A model generated the notes under the pieces. It saw only the letters and a program-made list of their open reading frames with translations. It made no database searches and was not told the origin of the DNA. Shown here piece by piece: positions 1 through 33,110 of a stretch of DNA of 64,000 bases; position 1 is the first letter of the stretch, and every line of letters starts with the position of its first letter. Where the stretch lies: positions 9,672,001 to 9,736,000 of the forward strand of contig NC_133906.1 in the NCBI RefSeq assembly GCF_964199755.1, given 5' to 3'. This stretch comes from Larus michahellis (Eukaryota > Chordata > Aves > Charadriiformes > Laridae). A program made the translations under genes and the position numbers.

Positions 1-3000
1 TCTCATTCCCAAAGGTTAATGATTCCTCAAAGAACAGCAGCCCCCCTTGAGAGAGAAGTATGTCACATAAGCCTTATATTAATTTGGCCAAACTGTGACC
101 ATGTTCCTTCAGTCCTCCCAGAAGCAGCACCTGAAGGCAGAAGAATGTGGGCATGGGGAAGGCTGTTTTCCCATCCACGCCACTGAGGTGCCACCTCCTG
201 GGAGAAGAACAGCACATCTGCAGCTGCTGGCCTCCCACCAGCTCAGTTCTACCCTTTCTGAGCACAGCTGGAAGAAGGACAGAAGGAGGACAGGTTTTTT
301 TCTCCTGCTGTATCCGCTCTTGTGGCTGGTTTCCACTCTTACAGTAAACAAGCCCAAGCTGCATTTACTTCCACAGACTACACTTCAGTGTGACTTTGCA
401 GGAAGGCTTGAGGATTTTGATAGGGAAGGACCCACACCCTTCTGAACAAGGGAATGACAAAACAAGGGAGTTTCCTCCCCATTCCTAGTAAATGTTGCAT
501 TATAGCTCCTCACAGCCCCAGTCCTCACCCATTTCCCACAAAGAGCTAATTCCAGCTCTGAAGGGCTTCAGTTCCCTACCCCAATCCTAACCGTACCTAA
601 CCTGAAGCAGGGGGCTGCAAATTTCTTTCCACCACCCAACTCCAAATATACATTTAACTATAGCTCCCTTCCGAGTCCAATGCTTACTGTAGCTTTCCTG
701 TCTGAGCAGCAAAAAAAATCAGAAGCTCAAGGGAGGACACAGTTTCCTTTCTCCCTTTGTAATTCTGTGAAATCACAGAGTATCACCCCTGTACCTATTG
801 CCTTTCACCCCATGTTTGCCTGAGGGAAAAGTATAGACATTGAGATGCTATACTATTTGATTTTTTGCTATATACCTTACTAAGAATTTATTGTATTTCT
901 GGAAGCTGTTTTTATTTTTGAATTCTGTCTTGCAGCACAGCCTCTTAGGCTTGTTGTTTTAATAGACTCCGCACCCTTTTAAAGGAGAGGAGAGGTGCAT
1001 TTAGTGACTGTTAGCAGACCGCACCTCTCAATGCCACCGGCATGTTCTGCCACAAAGGGCTCCCTGTAATCCTCCCACAACCTGACAAAACCTGACAACC
1101 CTTGTCACTTGTGTGAAATTAAACAGTTAGCAGTTTATATGAATTTCTAAGCAACGCCTCCATGTTTTCAAGCAACCAAAGCATGTTACATAGCTATTCT
1201 GAACGTGCTCACTGGGAAGCTGAACTGTCTCTCTCTCGCTGGAGGAAATCACAACAGCTTCCATCAGCCAGGTCAACAGAAGACAGCTCCGTGTGGCTTA
1301 TAGTCAGGGAAGATAAGACAGTTCCACTCGGGGCACCAAAACACCTTGGCAGCAGATGGACTTCCCATTAATGAAACTGTAAATATAATTCAGAAGGGTC
1401 CAACTGCCACTACAGAAGTACTTTCTCCAGTGAATGAATTTACTTGAAGTTCACAGCGCCGAATTTGTTTTACAAATGCATGCATCATTTTTTCCATAAA
1501 TCCTTCCATAATTAAAGAATTAGTGAGAAGTCATTTCATGACTTTGTAAACCTCCATGACTGCCAAGAGCACTGTGGATCTGGTAACTTCATACTATTGC
1601 AAACAGGTACGTAACTGTCCAAGCTGAGATCACCTTCCCTAAAGGGAAAGGACATACAGTCCCAGAATTCTCGATATTTAAATTATGGCCAAACACATGG
1701 CCAGTGCAAATATGAGTATCCAGGTATGGTTACAGACAGTACGGTGGCATTTCAATGGAACAGGCAGACAACAGCAATATTAGCAATAAGAAGTAAATAT
1801 TTTTACAATATCAGTGCTATGCTAACCCCAAAGGTTTTATAAAACATTGTTGAGCTTTTTCAGGGTCAAGAAGGGCATGCGTGTATCAGAAAATAGAACT
1901 CATTCTTTCAAAGTTTAACCTTGTTAAAAGAGAATATTTCAATGTGAAGAAGACACAAAAATGCGAGGCTAGATATTTAAACCTTGGTGAAAGTACTACT
2001 GATGTCTAAAAGGAATTCTATGTCAGAACCCCCTTGGTTCACTTTTATCAGGTGTCAGCTGTGGAGAGAGGAGCAAAATACTAACTGCTGACTCAGGGAT
2101 GCAGGTGAGACACATTAGGTACGATATCTTATAAATATGGAGAGAAAGATTTCTTAGAAGAAAGCAGTGGTATGCTGGAGTTTAGGGTATGCTAAGATAT
2201 TTTCTGAGAATTATGTTGATGGTGTAGGGGCATATCCAAGAAAAGTGATACATAAATTGTTAATGAGGTGTTATAGTAGAAGTGTTAGGGGTTAGAAGAT
2301 TTTCTCAGCTTCAAGCTTCTGTTTGGAGCTAGATGGGTATTTAATAAGTTGTTCCCTTAGAAGCTTTAAATTTTGAAATGTTGATGAGCTTTTACTAGCC
2401 ACTTTGTATGTAGTTAGCGATGAATTTTGTCATCAGTTGGAATGGAGAGCATTTATTGTCTCAGAAGATTAAAGCTTAGAAACATCTCTCTAGGAGACTG
2501 GTAAGTATTAGAGTCTGTAGGTTGTAGACTTTTCTTTAAAACACAAAGGAATGTATTAATTCCCTCAGGTCTCTTACTTTTGATTCAATAATACTTATGT
2601 TACAGAAATAAGATTATGAAACCTCCCTAAATTATAAACTTGTAGTATGTATGACTAAATAGCTTCTACCAGCTCTAAATGAGAGGTGTCAACACCCTGG
2701 ATGAAAGGAAACAAGGCCAATGCTGTAATATTAGCTGAAGAAACAATAGCTTCTTAACTTTGTGAACTTCTCAGTAGTGTGCAATATGTAATGCAGTGTG
2801 CTATTTCATTTCAAATTTGATCAAGACTAGAGCAGTATTTCTATTGATGGCTGTTCAGTATCTCGTGTTTCTAATTGGTTTGGGTTTTAGTTCAGGTATT
2901 CTCAAGTGCCTCAAACTTTAAACTTTCTCATATGTAGCAATGGAGAGAAAAAGAAAGAGAACCATCAAACTACTTTCAAAGGTCTGCATATAACTGATCT

Positions 3001-4599
3001 ATGTCATAAGTTACTGGGTTTCTGTTAAGAAAAAAGGAGGGTGTTCTTGGTTTCTGCTGTCTATCTTGTAACCGCCTAATCATTCATATACTATGACTGT
3101 TTACACATAAATTTAAATGACAGTTAAACCAAACTGCCCTGCCCAAATTCCTTACTTAAATTTAGTCTCTCTTGTGTCCTTTTTGCAATCTTCTCTTATT
3201 GCCACGAAAGGCATGCCCCCTGCCTTTGGGTGAGGAGATGCAGGAACAAGCATTACTACACTTGAATTCTGCCATTGAATGAACTGTTTCCCTTTTCTTG
3301 TTCTCTTTTCAGAGGAGGCCTCACTTGCCTACTTCCCCATATTTTGGGGTCTAAATTTTTTGGATGCTGCTGTTGACGCATCTAAAATCCACATCGATTC
3401 CCAAGAAGAGGGTCTGTCCCTGTTTTGCACAGCTGTTGCTAACTATGTTCGGCAGCAGCATCAGTGGTACCACTTCCTCCCTTTCAGCAACCCAGCTTAA
3501 ATTCAGTCTATCCTGTATGCATTCCTGTCACATTCTTTTCCTGCTGTATGCTGCCTTCTCCTGCCTTTTTTTTTTCTGTACTGAAAGAATCTTACAGGAA
3601 TGTAATGTGCCAGGTAGATTGTTTGAGGTATTAGTTGATAGGTGTTACTGCTCTTTGCTGCAGGTAACAGTGATGATGTGAGAAGTTAGCTGAGGGATCA
3701 AGAGGGAACAAGACTTGGACAGAGCAGTTATTTGATCTTGTAGTCGTGAGAGTTGCTTCTAATATGCAAGAGTAAAAGCTAAACAGGAACGCTTCCTGAA
3801 GCCATTTCAAAGTTGGGGTAAATAAGAGTAACATCAGACTAAATGTGAATGCTACTGCATGCGTTTGCTGTATGATCATTCAAAAGAGATGGTCTCAGTG
3901 CTTCCTTGTACATGTGAGTTTTTCTAATAGCTTCTCTGTGACTCACTGATCATTCTGCAAAGGCAAGCTAAAAATTTGCTACTTCATATTTCACCACACG
4001 GTGTTTTGGATTATTCTGGGATGATCATTAAACCAGTAAGTGACTCTGTGTGTTGGCCTTCACAAAAAATAAACCACAAATAATCTGCTCAGTAATAAAT
4101 TAGTTTTGTTACTCAACTCCTTGGGGTTTGCATGAAATATGCCTGCAAGATGTACAGTAAATTGTGATTTCTACTGGGATCAATCCAAATGCACTGATTA
4201 AAAGATGGCCTACATATAGACCCACAAAATGCTGCAAATACACTTTGGCAAAGGTGACTAGGTGGACTCTGGGGGACAGGCGAAAGCCTCTGCAGATGAT
4301 ATCATGTCAGTTCATACAGAACTGTGGGTTGGGGTATAATTAAAGGGACCTCAGAGTCTCACTGTGGCCTGTGAGCTATTTTAATCCATGCCACCTCAGA
4401 GGTCCACTGCCACACGGGTGTGGTTGCTGTTGTAGTGCTGGAACTCCTAACCAATCTTTCAGCATTTCCCTCGTTCCTTCTCTTTCAAAACACTGAATTT
4501 ATGTCCCTGTACCTCAGCTGGCATTTAATGCTCTCAGGGGTCTGACGTGGGTATCCCTGTCCTGATAGCGGGCCTGTAGACACGCATCCGTACAGCTGC
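1..4599. other. Upstream flank, no gene recognised
   Basis: Intergenic DNA of ordinary AT-rich composition. Open frames here are short and overlap each other on both strands, for example around 95-445, which is typical of chance. I looked for Kazal-type inhibitor exons because SPINK genes flank FBXO38 in other vertebrates, and saw no Kazal cysteine pattern. No RNA gene or mobile element was recognised. Confidence 0.6.
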
Positions 4600-4657
4600 C
4601 TCAGGCCTGGGTATGACCCGCCGCCACCGATATGGCGGTCACCTGAGCGACGCGCCG

Positions 4658-4737
4658 AAGATGGCGGACGCGACGCCGCACTCAAGATGGCGGCCGCAAA
4701 AAAAGCCCCCGCCCCCAACTGTCCCCAAGATGGCGGC
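4658..4737 (+). promoter_or_regulatory. Cluster of three YY1-type sites
   Basis: AAGATGGCGG occurs at 4658-4667. The fuller form CAAGATGGCGGC occurs at 4683-4694 and 4726-4737. This is the classical YY1 motif, which in CpG-island promoters often sits at or just downstream of the transcription start. A related TATGGCGG lies at 4631-4638. Binding is inferred, not shown. Confidence 0.55.
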
Positions 4738-4849
4738 GGGGTGGGGCGACGCGGCGCCGGAAGCGGGGCCGGAAGCGCGGCGGCGCTGGCGGAAGGGGAC
4801 GCGCAGGAAGCGGCTGCCAGGGTTAACCCTCCCCCCGCGGCCACAATAA
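4730..4849 (+). other. Possible upstream ORF in FBXO38 5'UTR
   Basis: The ATG inside the last YY1-type motif opens a 39-codon frame beginning MAAGWGDAAPEAGP. It closes at a TAA (4847-4849) within exon 1. It would be an uORF only if transcription begins upstream of 4730. Its composition (Arg, Ala, Gly, Pro) is what any GC-rich DNA gives, so a peptide function is not claimed. Confidence 0.3.
4757..4810 (+). promoter_or_regulatory. Run of ETS-type sites
   Basis: CCGGAAG occurs at 4757-4763 and 4769-4775, followed by GCGGAAG at 4789-4795 and CAGGAAG at 4804-4810. These are GABPA/ELK-type cores, commonly paired with YY1 sites in promoters of widely expressed genes. They lie within or just before the inferred exon 1. 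Confidence 0.5.
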
Positions 4850-5278
4850 CAGGGCGGCGCTGAGGGGCAGGTAAGGAGCCACGGGCCGGCGGGGCTCGGG
4901 GAGATGGAGGCTGCCGCCAACCCCCGTCCTCTCGCGGCGGGTGGGCCTGCTGCGGCGGAGCGGTGCCGCTGTCCCCCTTTGCCGGCCGGGGCTGTCGTTG
5001 TCCGGCACTGGGGCCTCGGGTGGCCCGGCCTGGGGCCGGTGAGGGCCGTTCCCCGGTGTGACAGGGCCTGAGGAAGACTCCTGTCCTTGCTGCTGCTGCG
5101 GGGGAGAGGGGGGAGCCCTGAGGGGCCGCCCTGAGGGCGGCTGTCGCCGCCGCTCCCCCCCCCTCCCCGCCCCCGTTCTCTTGCTGAGGGAACGGCGGCG
5201 TTTGGGCTGTCTGCAGGGAAGAGGGCTGTGGGGAAACCTGCTTTTATATCGCTTATCCAAGCAAAAATAAACGTGTTC

Positions 5279-5293
5279 TTTTTTTTTTTTTTT
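5279..5293. repeat. Poly(T) tract
   Basis: Fifteen consecutive T just downstream of the CpG island in FBXO38 intron 1. A simple repeat with no further signal. Confidence 0.8.
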
Positions 5294-7553
5294 CCCCACA
5301 AGGAAAAACACCTCAAATTAGTGTTTGCCAGTCTGTCTCTAGCTGTTCTCCGCGTTTTTTTCTAAAATGGTCGTTTCTGGGGGATGGCACAGGCCTCTCC
5401 CTGGCTTTTTAAGCATTTTAAGTTCAATTGAGAAGGTGACACACATCGAGCTGTTGTTTTGTGCAAAGACTCTCGTGCTTTTATTGAGCTGGGGAGAGCA
5501 AAACGGTTTTATCAGCCTTATTAAATATCTGAAGGGTTTTTTTTGAAAATGGGGTCAGCTTCCTAATGTAGAATGAGATGTTAAAGCTGCACGCATTAGC
5601 TTAAAAATAGTATCAAGAGGAACGTGTATTTTGCAGAAACTGCTGGCTCATAAAAGACTAGCTCATTCTTTTTCCTCTTTACTTAATGGCAGGAGCCAAA
5701 CCAAGCCACAGCCCAAACTAAAGAGGGCAGGTTGTGCTCGTTGCATTTACATCTTACAGGATTCTTTCAGAGTTTTTCCCTATAAGCTGGTCTGTTTGTT
5801 AATGTCTGTCTTTTCTCTGACCTTATATCGCAGTCTTTTTAATGCTGTCCTTTAAATACTGCTGTATTGTACTCCATCGTGTGTCTTCATCAACCTAGAA
5901 TTTTTTCGGTTGTATCCTGCCCTCTGTTCAAATAGAGTGATCAGGTGACATTCACTGGGAATCCATATAATACTTGTTTTCATTGGAGTCCAATCTCATA
6001 AATAGTCTGAAGTCAATTTTGGCCTTCATGTTATTGAACAACATTGCACTGTGGTATTACAAATGTACTAAACCTTTCTGGTGTGCACTAAAAAAGAAGG
6101 GTAGTATGTGTACAGACAAACTCAGTGTCTTTAGGTTTGGCTGGAGAAGTCCCAGCCAGTTCAAAGGAGTAGAGGTATGTTTTATGGTATTGACTGGCAG
6201 AAGGTGCTAATTTAGTTATTTTGATATCACCATTTTAAATAAAATTAATTATTATAACATACACTTTTTAATTTACAATGCATGCAAAAATGTGTGAAAG
6301 CACATGTTTTTCAATAATTCGATCACTGTGAAGCTATCAATATTTCAAATTTTGTGCCAGCATATAAATCATTTGTGTTGGGGAAAGCAAAATTTTTCTT
6401 TTTCATTTCCATGAGATGCTTTGTTTTTCTTCTCAGTTGCCGCTTGCACATAATGTGAAACAAACACTGTGGTATATTTACATCACAGTGAATGCTGTAA
6501 CAGGCGCATCTTTGATGAGTTTTCCAAAATCTGTCTTTTTTTAAAGTTGTTTCTCCTCATCCACTGAATTTTGTTATTCAGCCTGTTAAACAGGTTTACA
6601 GAGTTAATGATGCTTTACCCTACTTACCAGAAAGCATTCCTCAGCTAAATAGCAGTAGTGAAGACATTTCTCATGCCGTTCATCTGTGTGAGGTGTTAAC
6701 TCAGTTATTCTGATGTTAATATTAAGTTCATATTTGTTATTTCTTGTAATCAATTTATATGTTTTTAAATGAAATATATGTTATTGTTATTTCAGTCCTT
6801 CTGTGTCTGTATGTGTGCTGCAGGAAAAATGTAGACACGAGCACATTAATTCAGTAAAGGGAAAAAGGAGAGGATATCCTGCACATTGCTGCTGAGGCAA
6901 GGTCTTTCAGTTTTTCTGGGGCTTTGATCTTTAACTTAGCAACCTGACTATTTTGTATGGTATTCTAACCTCTAAGAAGAGCTGGTTTGGGGACCTTTAA
7001 TAGGGCATTTTTGGGGAATGATCAGTAGGAGCCTGTTTTTTCTAAAAGGAAATATATTTATTTTTCTGCTAGACAGAAGCTTTTGGCTTTCTGTTTCAGT
7101 GGAACATGTCTGGTTGGTATTTGCTTAGTAACCTCTGTAGTATCCGCACAGCTTTCCTGTGATTTGTCTTGATCAACTAGTGTGTGGATGGTATCTCTGA
7201 AGACATTTTATTAATGCAAAATAATTGATCTCTTATTAAACCTGTGGTGATTTTCTTCTTTGTCGTTTTCCCTTAGCTCAAGGGACTTTCTAGTTTATCT
7301 AATAATCATCAGGTTATGTCTGAGACCTCATGTACGAGACCAACTATAACTTGTTGGAAGAATTTTTCTATTTCTTAATTAACTCAATTCAGCTGTACTG
7401 GAACTTGTCTTTATTGGCAGATTTTGTTGAGGTTTGTGGTAAACAAAGCTTAACTGGTGCGTCCTCCTCTACTCTCTGTCCCTCTTCTCTTTCAGTTGCA
7501 CTGAATTTGCGTAACACTGTGAACGTTTCCTTTAATCAGAAATCATTGCAAAT

Positions 7554-29957
<22,404 letters not shown>

Positions 29958-30540
29958 GTGCATAGCCTCCCTGACCTCTCATCTCTTCCTAAATTCTGAT
30001 TGGCACTTGCTGGCCACGAAAGCAGGTGGATTCTTTCCAAATGCAAAGCATTTTCTTGAAACACATACTTCGCAGTTGCTCTCACACAGTTTGGAAAAGA
30101 GTATGTAGTAAATGTATAATGAAAAGTAAAAATTGTATACTAAGATTTGTACATAGAGGAAAGAAAAGAAAAACTTCCTAATACTGAGACTTTATTTCAT
30201 ATGTTTATACAATTTAATTTAAATTCCATTTTAATGAAGGCCAATAATTAGGAACAGGGAAGAATATTTGAATTTTTCAGCCCATACAATTCATAGCAGT
30301 ATTTTTTTTTTCTTATAAACAAAATCCCATTTGCGGTGTTCAAAAGAGTCATCAGAGTCTCTTTTAATCTGTGCCTTTTTCTTGAGCATTTAAGAGTCCA
30401 GTCTGAGTAAACCTGTTGAGCACAATCTTTGTGTCTTGCGTGTATTTTTCACAGAGAATTATTCTACGGCTGCTGCAAAGAAGGCCAAAAGCAGAAAAAA
30501 ATGTGGCAAAGTTGGTGATCTGGGGTTGTTTGTAGAGTTC

Positions 30541-30546
30541 ATTAAA
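30541..30546 (+). terminator. Possible proximal polyadenylation signal
   Basis: ATTAAA about 585 nt after the stop, followed by a T run but no clear GT-rich element. Weaker than the distal candidate. Confidence 0.25.
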
Positions 30547-30917
30547 AACATTTTTTTGGGAAAGAAACCCCCCCACATTTAGCACCTTGGAAACAGAAGA
30601 TGTGTTCTTAAGTATTTTGTACCATTAGATTTCATTTAATAGTGTATTTGACTCTGTACTATGAAAAGTAAGTTGTTAATTGTTGGTTTCACTCTCTTTA
30701 ACATGAATCTGCACATACTAACTGGCTGAAATCTGAATTTTCCCTTAAGACAGGCAAGAAAAGGGATGTGTAATTGCTTAGTTATAGCTGTGTCAGTACA
30801 GGATCCATCTGACTCCAACAGTGAGCTTTCAGGCTGATTCATGCTCACTCATGAATGCAGATTTTCCGTACAGTCAGTAAATACAGCTACTCTTTGCCCC
30901 TGAGTACTTGTTTTTAT

Positions 30918-30925
30918 TGTATATA
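30918..30925 (+). promoter_or_regulatory. Pumilio-type element in the 3'UTR
   Basis: TGTATATA, an exact match to the Pumilio recognition consensus, on the sense strand of the inferred FBXO38 3'UTR. An 8-base match can be chance. Confidence 0.3.
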
Positions 30926-31024
30926 GAAAATGCCTCTGGTTCCCACAGTACCCATAGATGTTTTGTGTATATGTCCAGAATTTGCTGCAGGTCACTATAC
31001 AGGTATAAAAATGCACAAGTTAGT

Positions 31025-31030
31025 ATTAAA
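31025..31030 (+). terminator. FBXO38: Likely FBXO38 polyadenylation signal
   Basis: ATTAAA followed within 10-45 bases by a GT-rich run (ggcttgtgtgctgctggtga and onward). This is the expected arrangement of a cleavage site and downstream element. It gives a 3'UTR of about 1.1 kb. Confidence 0.5.
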
Positions 31031-31060
31031 CTAGCTGGCTTGTGTGCTGCTGGTGATGTG

Positions 31061-32780
31061 CCCTGTGGGGGTGGGAGACCCCTTAAAGGCTAATTTGCTG
31101 TGCTGTGAAACAGCGTCTGCACGCGTACACGGCTGGGACTGCACAAACGCACCTTTGGATGTGCCATATTATCAACTGTGGCCGGATCCATCGTTCACGC
31201 TTTTTAAAAGTTGCAGAGTTACCAGCCTAACAAATGGCAGTGGTAAAAGCCGTAGAGCAAATTAGTTTATACCATTATACAATTTTACACAATATTGTTA
31301 ATGATTTTAATTCTTTGAACTTTGGTATGAATGTGACTAATGGGGTTTTCTATGACGTTAGCCCTGTAGAATTGAAGAGGCAAAACTGTTCAACACAGCA
31401 AAGCCAGTGTTGGTTTTCTCTGCGTCTGTCCCTCTGTGGAGATTCTTGAGGTAACGTGGAACTAGAAATACACTAGATAAGAGGAAGAGAACGGTGCCCA
31501 ATGGAAGCAGCAAGAGATTTGGTACAGTAGCATTTTCTCACATGTGCTCTCTCTAACTGGAGGTGGAGTGCTAAATACCAAATAATGATGTGAATGCTGT
31601 TAAATTTGCTTTAATGCAGGATCAAAGTTAACGGTTCAGGTGTAACAAATATATTTAACTATAGATAATATATTCAGTGATATTCAGACAAAACATAATT
31701 GTGACCCTTCCTAGAAGTGTTTCAAGTAATCTGAGTGATCGATTCAGTCATGTTTACCATTTGAATACCGCATGTACAGGAAAATGTTACTGCGTTTCTG
31801 GAGTATTGCACAGATCTCCAACTGGTACCTCTGACTTTAGCCTTTTGAAGAAGTATTTATACAAATAATGTACTTATTTATATCCAATATTTCTTTCTGT
31901 AAGCAGCTGAACCTTCCAGCAGTTTTAACCTTCTAAACATTACACCCATTTTACAGATAGTGGTAATATAGTGACCAAATTCATTGTGTCCATCTCACGA
32001 GAGCTCTGGGTGATTGAGACTGTATTGAGATTGTATCTGGGATCTGGCCAGGGAACCTGCTGTTTTCACTAAGGTCAGTATCTGAAATTGAGGAAAGGAG
32101 CAAAGCAGATGAAAAGAATTATTTTCCTGCTTAACATTCATTAGTTAAATAAATAAGTAATTGTTACTAATACGTGAATGGATATAGTTTGTGTCAGCAG
32201 GAGCTGCTGGACAAACAGTAGTTCGCTTGCAGCTCTCTGGCTTCAGTTGTGCTCTGCTAGTGGCAGGCATACACACGCTGCGCCACATCATCTCCAGCTG
32301 AAAAGCTGTCCCAGTTCTAAGGTCTGAAGATGTCTTGGTTTGTTTTCCACCATGAAGAACAAAAAGTTGCAGTTGTCATTTGGGTTTCTGATTTCTTGTG
32401 TGGATCCTTGAGTCGCTGCACCAGGGGATGTGTGTTTACAGTAAAGATTGCTCAGACATCAGCCCAAATTAGCTGATGGGGTGTGCAGTAGCCGGGAGTG
32501 TTTTGTTTTGCAAGTTGTTTTTGATTTTGTCAGCTGAAGAGGGTTAACTGGATCAAAGAACTATCTGCAAGAGCAAGGGAACTGAAACCTGGTAACACGC
32601 ATGAACTTGGTTCAGATACCCTTCATTCATGTCTCAGCTTTTTACATGACACTCAGTCTTTTCCCATGAGGGTTACTTCTCCTTTGCAGGACACAGAAGC
32701 TAACCACTGTGTATTTGAGCTCTCTAATTTCAGTGTTTAAGATCGTGTGTGCGTCTAATCCAGTTGGAACGGTCAGGTGG
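31061..32780. other. Intergenic gap between FBXO38 and the second CpG island
   Basis: No gene recognised. Short open frames of about 60-73 codons only. AATAAA at 32148-32153 could be a further distal polyadenylation signal for FBXO38 but lacks supporting context. Confidence 0.5.
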
Positions 32781-33110
32781 CTCTCACGCTGCTCCGTGCG
32801 CGGCCAGGGTGTACGGCCCGGCGCGGCTTGGCTCGCTTTGGCCGCTGCCGGTCGCCGATGGCGGACGGGGCCGTGGCCGGGGGCCCCCGGGCGCTGCCGC
32901 TCTGCGCGGCCCCCGGCGGGCGGCGCTGCCGGCGCGGGGCTCACGGCTCGCTGGCCGCCCCGCTGCTCCGCCTCCTCCTCCGCCGCCTCCCCCGGGCAGG
33001 CGCGTCCCCGCTGCGCACCGGGCCGCGGGGGGAGCTGGCGGGCGGGCGGAGCGTCTCCCTTCCGCGCCCCGCGTTACTCGGGCGGGCAAGGGTAGCGCTA
33101 ACGGGATGTA
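32780..33110 (+). promoter_or_regulatory. Second CpG island, candidate promoter
   Basis: A compact GC-rich, CpG-dense block rising abruptly from AT-rich flanks. All + strand frames are open over about 100 codons because stop codons are rare in such DNA. One frame starts in GCCGATGGCGG at 32858 and reads MADGAVAGGPRALPLC. CpG islands of this kind normally mark promoters; the nearest downstream candidate gene is the unrecognised one at 38433-41776. Confidence 0.6.
32858..33107 (+). CDS. Possible first coding exon of the unrecognised downstream gene
   Basis: From ATG 32858 (ATGGCGG, G at +4) the frame runs 83 codons plus one base to a donor-like gat|gtaaaa at 33108. This ends in the phase (one base) required by the exon at 38433. 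The predicted peptide is Arg/Ala/Leu-rich with few acids, as a mitochondrial presequence could be, but also as GC-rich DNA gives by chance. The donor is only moderate, and other exons may lie between. Treat as a hypothesis. Confidence 0.22.

Larger units (their letters stand above)
4700..4870 (+). other. FBXO38: FBXO38 exon 1 (non-coding)
   Basis: The exon ends at 4870 with a strong donor, GGGGCAG followed by gtaagg. The left edge is approximate because no TSS evidence exists in the sequence. It splices over intron 1 (4871-7495, the second-longest intron) to exon 2. A non-coding first exon in a CpG island matches the known FBXO38 gene structure. Confidence 0.65.
4600..5260 (+). promoter_or_regulatory. 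FBXO38: CpG-island promoter of FBXO38
   Basis: A sharply bounded GC- and CpG-rich block in an otherwise AT-rich region. It covers the non-coding first exon and the start of intron 1. No TATA box is evident. The island carries repeated ATGGCGG and GGAAG motifs, the usual make-up of a housekeeping-type dispersed promoter. This fits the broad expression known for FBXO38. The transcription start is not fixed by the sequence; somewhere in 4650-4760 is likely. Confidence 0.85.
29958..31060 (+). other. FBXO38: FBXO38 3'UTR (inferred end)
   Basis: AT-rich sequence after the stop codon with no splice sites of note. The end is inferred from the ATTAAA at 31025 and the GT-rich stretch after it. No AATAAA occurs earlier; the only earlier signal-like hexamer noted is the ATTAAA at 30541. 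Confidence 0.6.

Noticed and set aside
95-445. 116-codon + frame and overlapping minus frames near the left end
   Set aside because: Several overlapping frames are open on both strands and none has a recognisable protein pattern or start context.
4639-5316. 225-codon minus-strand frame across the FBXO38 CpG island
   Set aside because: An artefact of the stop-poor CpG island; Arg/Pro/Gly-rich with a poly-Lys start from the poly(T) tract.
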